Shown piece after piece: positions 58,652-64,000 of a stretch of 64,000 nucleotides of DNA (the stretch's first letter is position 1; each line of letters opens with the position of its first letter). The notes beneath the pieces were generated by a model, which worked only from the letters and a program-made list of their open reading frames with translations, had not been told where the DNA came from and ran no database searches. Origin of the DNA: CAMDHY01 sp046156265 (GTDB lineage: Bacteria > Pseudomonadota > Alphaproteobacteria > Rhizobiales > Segnochrobactraceae); the NCBI RefSeq assembly GCF_046156265.1, contig NZ_JAWDIR010000003.1, positions 1-64,000 on the forward strand, given 5' to 3'. A program made the position numbers and the translations under genes.

Positions 58652-60073
58652 ATGCAGACCACATCCCCCCGCTTCAAAGAGAACGCCGCCGAGGCGCTCG
58701 TCGACCCGAACCTGCAGCAGGCCCTCGGCATGGTCGAGCGCGGCTTCATCGTGAAGCGCCGCGACGCCGCCGCCGCCCTGCCGGAGTTCGACGCGCTGCG
58801 CGCCTCCGGCCGCGCCATCAAGGACCACGTGCTGGGAAACCTCGATCTCTACCTCGAGGCCTACGAGAAGAAGGCGACCGAAGCCGGTGCCAAGGTGCAC
58901 TGGGCGGTCGACGCCGCCGACGCCCGCGACATCATCCTCGGCATCTGCCAGGCCGTCGGTGCGAAGACCGTCACCAAGGGCAAGTCGATGGTGACGGAGG
59001 AGATCGGCCTCAACGATCACCTCTCCGCCAACGGCATCACACCGGTCGAGACCGATCTCGGCGAATACATCATCCAGCTGCGCGGCGAGCACCCGAGCCA
59101 CATCATCGCCCCCGCCATCCACCTGACGCGGGCGCAGATCGCCGACGACTTCCGGCGCGTCCACACCCACCTCGATCCCGCCCGGCCGCTGGAGGAGGCA
59201 CCGACGCTGCTGGCGGAGGCCCGCGGCGTCATGCGCGAGCGCTTCCTCGCCGCCGATGTCGGCATCACCGGCGCGAACTTCCTCGTCGCCGAGACCGGTA
59301 CCTCGATCATCGTCACCAACGAGGGCAACGGCGACCTGACGCAGATCCTGCCGCGCGTCCACGTCGTCGTCGCCTCGATCGAGAAACTGGTGCCGACGCT
59401 GGAAGACGTCGCCCAGATCGTCCGCATCCTCGCCCGCTCCGCCACCGGCCAGGAGATGAGCGTCTACACGACGCTGTCGACCGGTCCGCGCCGGCCGGGC
59501 GATCCGGACGGGCCGGAGGAGTACCACGTGGTGCTTCTCGACAACGGCCGCTCGGCGATGCTCGGCTCGGAGTTCCAGGACATGCTTCGCTGCATCCGCT
59601 GCGGCGCCTGCATGAACCATTGCCCGGTCTATGGCGCGATCGGCGGCCATGCCTATGGCTGGGTCTATCCCGGCCCGATGGGGGCGGTGCTGACGCCGGC
59701 CCTGATCGGCATCGACAAGGCGGCCCACCTGCCGAACGCGTCGACCTTCTGCGGGCGCTGCGAGGCGGTCTGCCCGATGCAGATCCCGCTGCCGAAGATG
59801 ATGCGCCACTGGCGCGAGCGCGAGTTCGAGCGGCACCTGCAGCCGGGGACCATGCGCGCCGGCCTCGGGCTCTGGGCCTTCGTCGCCCGCCGCCCGGCGC
59901 TCTACCGCCTCGCCACCGGCCTCGCCGCCCGCGCGCTCGGGCTGTTCGGCAAGCGCAAGGGCCGCTTCGCCTCGCTGCCGCTCGCCGGCGGGTGGACGGC
60001 CCACCGCGACATGGCGGCCCCCGAGGGGCGCACCTTCCAGGACCTTTGGGCGTCCGGGGAGCGGCGGCGATGA
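58652..60073 (+). CDS. lutB: Lactate utilization Fe-S protein LutB/LldF
   Basis: A 473-aa protein. The N-terminal LUD domain includes VTKGKSMVTEEIGLNDHLSA and ITGANFLVAETGTSIIVTNE. Two 4Fe-4S motifs follow: CIRCGACMNHCPVYG (about residue 312) and TFCGRCEAVCPMQIPLPKM (about 365). A C-terminal extension ends FQDLWASGERRR. This is the electron-transfer subunit of the LutABC lactate oxidase. The stop overlaps the lutC start (ATGA). Confidence 0.95.
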   Translation: MQTTSPRFKENAAEALVDPNLQQALGMVERGFIVKRRDAAAALPEFDALRASGRAIKDHVLGNLDLYLEAYEKKATEAGAKVHWAVDAADARDIILGICQAVGAKTVTKGKSMVTEEIGLNDHLSANGITPVETDLGEYIIQLRGEHPSHIIAPAIHLTRAQIADDFRRVHTHLDPARPLEEAPTLLAEARGVMRERFLAADVGITGANFLVAETGTSIIVTNEGNGDLTQILPRVHVVVASIEKLVPTLEDVAQIVRILARSATGQEMSVYTTLSTGPRRPGDPDGPEEYHVVLLDNGRSAMLGSEFQDMLRCIRCGACMNHCPVYGAIGGHAYGWVYPGPMGAVLTPALIGIDKAAHLPNASTFCGRCEAVCPMQIPLPKMMRHWREREFERHLQPGTMRAGLGLWAFVARRPALYRLATGLAARALGLFGKRKGRFASLPLAGGWTAHRDMAAPEGRTFQDLWASGERRR

Positions 60074-60753
60074 GCGGCGGTCCCTCGGCGCGCGACGCCG
60101 TTCTCGGCCGCGTCCGCGCGGCGCTCGGTGTCGACAGCCGCGATCCCGGCCGCCGGGCCGCCATCGCCGACCGGCTGGCGGCCCACCGCGCCGGCGTCGT
60201 GCCGGCGCGTGGCCACATCCCGCCGGCCGAGCAGGTCGACCTCTACGAGAACCGCCTGAAGGGCGTGATGGCGACCGTCGAGCGCCTGCCGGAGGCCGCC
60301 GCGGTGCCGGCGGCGGTGGCCGCGGTGCTGCGCGACCGCAACCTTCCGGCGGCGGTCCGCATCGGCGACGACCCGCGGCTTGCCGCGATGCCGTGGGGCG
60401 CGGTGCCGACGCTCGCCGTGGCGCGCGGCCGCTCCTTCGGGGATGACCTCGCGGCCGTCTCGCACGCCTTCGCGGCGGTGGCGGAGACCGGCACGACGAT
60501 GCTCGTCTCCGGTCCCGACAACCCGACGACGCTCAACTTCCTGCCCGACCTGCACATCATCGTCGTCGACGCCGCCGACATCGCCGGCGACTTCGAGACC
60601 GTCATCGCCCGCCTGCGCGCCCGCTACGGCGAAGGCGAGATGCCGCGGACGGTGAACTTCGTCACCGGCCCGTCGCGCTCCGCCGACATCGAGCAGACGC
60701 TGGTCCTCGGCGCCCACGGTCCGCGCGCGCTGCACGTGCTGATCGTCGGCTGA
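60070..60753 (+). CDS. lutC: Lactate utilization protein LutC/LldG
   Basis: A 227-aa LUD-domain protein with the typical SHAFAAVAETGTTMLVSGPD, TLNFLPDLHIIVVDAADIAG and VNFVTGPSRSADIEQTLVLG, ending in GAHGPRALHVLIVG. It completes the LutABC complex. It is translationally coupled to lutB through the 4-bp overlap at 60070-60073. Confidence 0.94.
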   Translation: MSGGPSARDAVLGRVRAALGVDSRDPGRRAAIADRLAAHRAGVVPARGHIPPAEQVDLYENRLKGVMATVERLPEAAAVPAAVAAVLRDRNLPAAVRIGDDPRLAAMPWGAVPTLAVARGRSFGDDLAAVSHAFAAVAETGTTMLVSGPDNPTTLNFLPDLHIIVVDAADIAGDFETVIARLRARYGEGEMPRTVNFVTGPSRSADIEQTLVLGAHGPRALHVLIVG

Positions 60754-60821
60754 CGCCATAACTGGTCTGTGGGGCAGACCAGTGTGGCCCGTCGACCTGT
60801 GCCGCGCTGTGCCGGCCGGCG

Positions 60822-61274
60822 TCAGCTCGGTTCCGGCACCTTCACGGCGTGGTCGGCGAGGCGCGCCTTCGCCGCGGCGACAGCCTCGGGCGGGAAATGG
60901 TCGGCATACTCGACGACGATCGCCTCGCCGGTGAACTCGGCATGGCCGTTCGCCATCAGTGCCTCGAAGCCCGGCGTCACCTTGGTGTCCATCGCCCAGT
61001 CGGTGAGGGTGGCGATCGCCCCCTTGGTGGCGATCTTGCGGCGGGTGTAGCTCGCCCGGCGTGCCTTGCCGTGCTGGCGGTGCAGCGTCTCCTCATAGGC
61101 TGCCACCGCCTGCCAGAGGCGGCGCTCGATCGGGTCGTCGACGTCGACGCCGGCGAGCTCGTAGAGGCGGCGCTGGCAGGCGAGCGCCAGCTCCGGCGCA
61201 CCGAGGCGCTCGGCGTTCATCATCAGCGTCCGCACATCCTTCACATCGGTGAGAGTCGTCGGATCTGCGGCCAT
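60822..61274 (-). CDS. Conserved small hypothetical protein
   Basis: A 150-aa soluble protein starting at ATG 61274 (MAADPTTLTDVKDVRTLMMN) after CAGGAG. The N-terminal half is helical (RLGAPELALACQRRLYELAG). The middle is basic (RQHGKARRASYTRRKIATKG). The C-terminus reads EFTGEAIVVEYADHFPPEAV. I recall similar hypothetical proteins in alphaproteobacteria but no assigned function. It is convergent with lutC. Confidence 0.7.
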   Translation of the reverse strand: MAADPTTLTDVKDVRTLMMNAERLGAPELALACQRRLYELAGVDVDDPIERRLWQAVAAYEETLHRQHGKARRASYTRRKIATKGAIATLTDWAMDTKVTPGFEALMANGHAEFTGEAIVVEYADHFPPEAVAAAKARLADHAVKVPEPS

Positions 61275-61383
61275 GGTCGTTCTCCTGTTCTTGCCTCGCG
61301 CGATGGTGACGCAATGGCCGGTGGTAGCAAGCACCAATCGCCAGTCCTGCTCGCAGGTGCGAGAAAAAAGATCGGCCGCCGGC

Positions 61384-63849
61384 TCAACTCCGCCGGTTCA
61401 TCCTGACCGGCGGTGCGGACAGCGGGTCCTCCGGCCAGGCATGCTTGGGATAGCGGCCGCGGAGGTCGGCACGCACCGCGGCCCACGAACCGCGCCAGAA
61501 GCCCGGCAGGTCGGCGGTGACCTGGATCGGGCGGTTGGCCGGCGACAGAAGCTCCAGCACGATCAGCACCTTGCCATCCGCCACCGTGGGATGGCGGTCG
61601 AGGCCGAAGAGGTCCTGGACGCGCACCGCGGCGACTGGCGGGTCCCGGCCGTAATCGATTGAAGCGGAACGGTTTCCGGGCGTCTCCAGCTGCTCCGGCA
61701 CGAGCCGGTCGAGCAGACGTTCGCCACCGGCCGGAAACAGCGCCGTCAGCGCCGCCTCCAGCTCCGCCGGCCGGATGTCGGAAAACCGTGTCTTTCCCGG
61801 GATATAGGGCGCCAGCCAGGCGTCCGCGGCGGCCGCCAGTGACGGGTCGGAAACGTCCGGCCAGCCGGGCACCGCAAACCGGTGCAGGAAACCCGCCCGC
61901 TCCCGCAGCCGCCGCAGCGCCGGCGTCCACGGCAGCCGGTCGAGACCGTGATCTCTGATCACGGTCATCAGCGCTGCTGTCGCCGCCTCGCCGACCGCCG
62001 GGATCGCCTCCTCCGCCAGCACCAGCCGGTCGAGCCGGCGGATGCGCCGGCCGCGCACCGAGCCGCTGCCGGCGTCGAAGCTCATCGTCTCGACCGTCTC
62101 GATATGGTCCTTGAAATCACTCTCGATTTCGCCTCGGGAGATCGGCGCCGCGGCGAGGATGCGCGCCGCTTCCGCCGAACCGGAAAGGTCCGCGACGGCG
62201 AGGAACAGCTCGCGCGCCAGCCCGTCGGCGGGATCGAGGACGGCACCACGGCCGTTCGCCAGCCGGAACTTGCCGGGACCGCCGCGCGCTTGCGCCAGCC
62301 GCTCGGGAAAGGCGAGCGCCAGCGCGGCGCCGGCCGATTCGACATCGCCGTCGCCCCGCTTGCCGCCGACGCTTGCAACGAGCCGGTCGGCGAGGCGGCG
62401 GGCGTCGTCGGCGCGCCTTCCGCGCTCGCGACCAAAGCGGCGCAGGCGCTCGCGCAGGTCGACATCGTCCCCGCCGAGGCCACGCTCCGACAGGAGGACA
62501 GCGAGGTCGGCGGCGAGCCCCGCCCTGCCGTCGGCGGCCGCGCGGTGAAGCATGTGGGCGAGCCGCGGCGGCAGCGGCAGCCTGCGCAGCGCCTCACCCT
62601 CGGCCGTCAGCCGGCCGGTGGCGTCGAGGGCGTCGAGCGAGACGAGCAAGTCCACCGCCTCCCGCCACGCCGGCCCAGGCGGCGGCTCGAGGAAGGCGAG
62701 CGTCGACGGGTCGGTGACACCCCAGGCGGCGAGGTCGAGAACGAGGCCGGAGAGGTCGCTGTCGAGGATCTCCGGGCGGTCGTGCGGGGCAAGCGCCGCC
62801 GTCTGGCCGGCCTCCCAAAGCCGGATGCAGACGCCCGGCTGCGTGCGCCCGGCGCGGCCGCGGCGCTGGTCGGCGGCCGCCCGCGACACCCGCACGGTCT
62901 CGAGCCGCGTCAGCCCGGTCGCCGGCTCGTAGCGCGGCTTGCGGGCGAGCCCGCCGTCGACGACGACACGCACGCCATCGATGGTGATCGAGGTCTCGGC
63001 GATCGAGGTGGCGAGCACGACCTTGCGGCGGCCCGCTGGCGACGGCCGGATGGCGCGGTCCTGCGCAGCGCCGTCGAGCGCGCCGTAGAGTGGTGCGAGG
63101 TCGACGTCCGCCGGCAGCCGGCCGCCGAGGCGCTCGGCCGTCCGGGTGATCTCGCCCTGCCCCGGCAGGAAGGCGAGGATCGAGCCCGGCTCCTCGGCGA
63201 GCGCCGCCAGCACCGCGTCGGTGACGGCGTCCTCCAGCCGGGTGCGGGCGTCGCGTGGCCGGTGGCGCGTCTCGACGGGAAAGGCGCGGCCCTGGCTCTC
63301 GATGACGGGGGCGTTGGCCGGCGCGCCTGAGGCCCCCTGCCCTCCACTGAGGAGGTTCGCAAAGCGGGCGCCATCGATGGTGGCGGACATGACGAGCAGC
63401 CTGAGGTCCGGCCGAAGCGCCCCGCGCGCCTCGATCGCCAGCGCCAGCCCGAGGTCGCCGTCGAGGCTGCGCTCGTGCGCCTCGTCGAACAGCACCGCCG
63501 CCACGCCCTCGAGCGACGGATCGTCGACGATCATGCGGGTGAAGACGCCTTCGGTGACGACCTCGATGCGGGTCGCCGCCGAGATGCGGCTCTCCATCCG
63601 CACCCGGAAGCCGACGCGCCGGCCGACGTCCTCGCCCAGCGTCTCCGCCATCCGCCGCGCCGCCGCCCGCGCCGCGAGCCGGCGCGGCTCCAGCACGAGG
63701 ATGCGCCCGTCGCCGCGCCAGGGGGCGTCGAGCAGCGCCAGCGGCACCCGCGTCGTCTTGCCCGCCCCCGGCGGCGCCACCAGCACGGCGGCGCCCTCGC
63801 GATCGAGCGCGGCGAGGAGTTCGGGGACAACGGCGTCGATCGGCAGCAT
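61384..63849 (-). CDS. hrpB: ATP-dependent DEAH-box helicase HrpB
   Basis: An 821-aa SF2 helicase. Walker A is LVAPPGAGKTTRVPLAL (near residue 28), the DEAH box is AAVLFDEAHERSLDGDLGLA, motif III is LLVMSATIDG. The helicase C-terminal domain has LATSIAETSITIDGVRVVVD and QRRGRAGRTQPGVCIRLW. The HrpB-specific C-terminus LPGFWRGSWAAVRADLRGRY, then PKHAWPEDP, ends the protein and distinguishes it from HrpA. ATG 63849 (MLPIDAVVPELL) is taken as start. Its cellular role in most bacteria is unclear (RNA or mRNA processing). Confidence 0.93.
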   Translation of the reverse strand: MLPIDAVVPELLAALDREGAAVLVAPPGAGKTTRVPLALLDAPWRGDGRILVLEPRRLAARAAARRMAETLGEDVGRRVGFRVRMESRISAATRIEVVTEGVFTRMIVDDPSLEGVAAVLFDEAHERSLDGDLGLALAIEARGALRPDLRLLVMSATIDGARFANLLSGGQGASGAPANAPVIESQGRAFPVETRHRPRDARTRLEDAVTDAVLAALAEEPGSILAFLPGQGEITRTAERLGGRLPADVDLAPLYGALDGAAQDRAIRPSPAGRRKVVLATSIAETSITIDGVRVVVDGGLARKPRYEPATGLTRLETVRVSRAAADQRRGRAGRTQPGVCIRLWEAGQTAALAPHDRPEILDSDLSGLVLDLAAWGVTDPSTLAFLEPPPGPAWREAVDLLVSLDALDATGRLTAEGEALRRLPLPPRLAHMLHRAAADGRAGLAADLAVLLSERGLGGDDVDLRERLRRFGRERGRRADDARRLADRLVASVGGKRGDGDVESAGAALALAFPERLAQARGGPGKFRLANGRGAVLDPADGLARELFLAVADLSGSAEAARILAAAPISRGEIESDFKDHIETVETMSFDAGSGSVRGRRIRRLDRLVLAEEAIPAVGEAATAALMTVIRDHGLDRLPWTPALRRLRERAGFLHRFAVPGWPDVSDPSLAAAADAWLAPYIPGKTRFSDIRPAELEAALTALFPAGGERLLDRLVPEQLETPGNRSASIDYGRDPPVAAVRVQDLFGLDRHPTVADGKVLIVLELLSPANRPIQVTADLPGFWRGSWAAVRADLRGRYPKHAWPEDPLSAPPVRMNRRS

Positions 63850-63971
63850 GGGTGGGGAAGAGGCCGGATGAGGGGTGGGAGTCAAGCGGCGGGGCGGCGG
63901 CGATGCTTGCCGCGGGGTTGTCCGTGTCAGACGAAAAGTTTAATCTGTCATTCACACGGTGGAGACAAGCC

Positions 63972-64000
63972 ATGCAGACGTCCAGGCCATCGCCGCGCCA
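63972..64000 (+). CDS. Start of an unidentified gene (partial)
   Basis: ATG at 63972 follows GGTGGAGAC at ribosome-binding distance, and an A+T-richer possible promoter (GAAAAGTTTAATC, 63933-63945) lies upstream, divergent from hrpB. Only about nine codons (MQTSRPSPR) are inside the window, too few to identify. Confidence 0.35.

Noticed and set aside
1..64000. tRNA, rRNA or riboswitch genes
   Set aside because: I looked for cloverleaf ends, conserved rRNA words and known riboswitch cores and found none that were convincing. The tmRNA-like 3' end at 23.88 kb lacks a T-loop.

Overview
The window is high-GC (visibly about two-thirds G+C in most genes) DNA from an alphaproteobacterium, most likely Hyphomicrobiales. 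Support comes from the DUF3422, DUF6476 and DUF6653 families, an RpoH-type sigma factor, the DUF3141-pta-ackA-fabI cluster and several tandem Hint-domain proteins. I recognised no rRNA, tRNA or CRISPR array. All calls are made by reading the sequence; no database search was run.

Region by region. (1) 1-9.2 kb: a GDP-mannose / surface polysaccharide cluster on the minus strand (phosphomannomutase, a very large TPR-GT2 glycosyltransferase, a GT-B glycosyltransferase, ManC, Gmd). An IS630 tail lies at one edge. At the other edge is the 3' stub of a probable outer-membrane beta-barrel gene cut by an insertion sequence. (2) 9.2-16.75 kb: an insertion-sequence graveyard. It holds a complete IS3-family element with 25-bp inverted repeats, an internally deleted IS407-like element, an IS66 remnant, and two IS5-family elements nested one inside the other, each with a CTAG target duplication. 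Among them are an alpha/beta hydrolase, an ASH-like repeat fragment and a decayed FAD oxidoreductase. (3) 16.9-23.75 kb: a compact integrated element with all genes on the minus strand: integrase, an unknown 415-aa protein, AlpA-like regulator, Toprim primase, RepA-like ATPase and small terminase subunit, but no capsid or tail genes. This is the layout of a phage satellite (PICI-like) and is the best candidate here for an undescribed system. (4) 23.9-35.8 kb: chromosomal membrane and energy genes (SNARE-associated protein, AI-2E-type permease, HlyD-type adaptor pair, SulP transporter), then an overlapping or closely spaced DUF3141 - phosphate acetyltransferase - acetate kinase - FabI series. 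(5) 35.8-42.0 kb: a YcaO protein, an animal-type haem peroxidase and a small acidic protein on the minus strand, divergent from a cyclase/SARP/TPR signalling protein. (6) 42.1-47.5 kb: DJ-1/PfpI protein, two paralogous exported SnoaL-like proteins separated by a palindromic repeat, DUF6476, RluD-type pseudouridine synthase, RpoH with a clear terminator, and an MGMT-like protein. (7) 47.5-56.95 kb: two paralogous exported sulfatases with dockerin-like C-termini, DUF3422, and three tandem Hint-domain proteins with near-identical Hint modules and unrelated N-termini. (8) 57-64 kb: a LutABC lactate-oxidation cluster, a conserved small protein, the HrpB helicase, and the first bases of another gene.

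Themes: cell-surface and secreted functions dominate (polysaccharide, sulfatases, Hint proteins), with carbon overflow and lactate metabolism alongside. Foreign DNA is concentrated between 9 and 24 kb.
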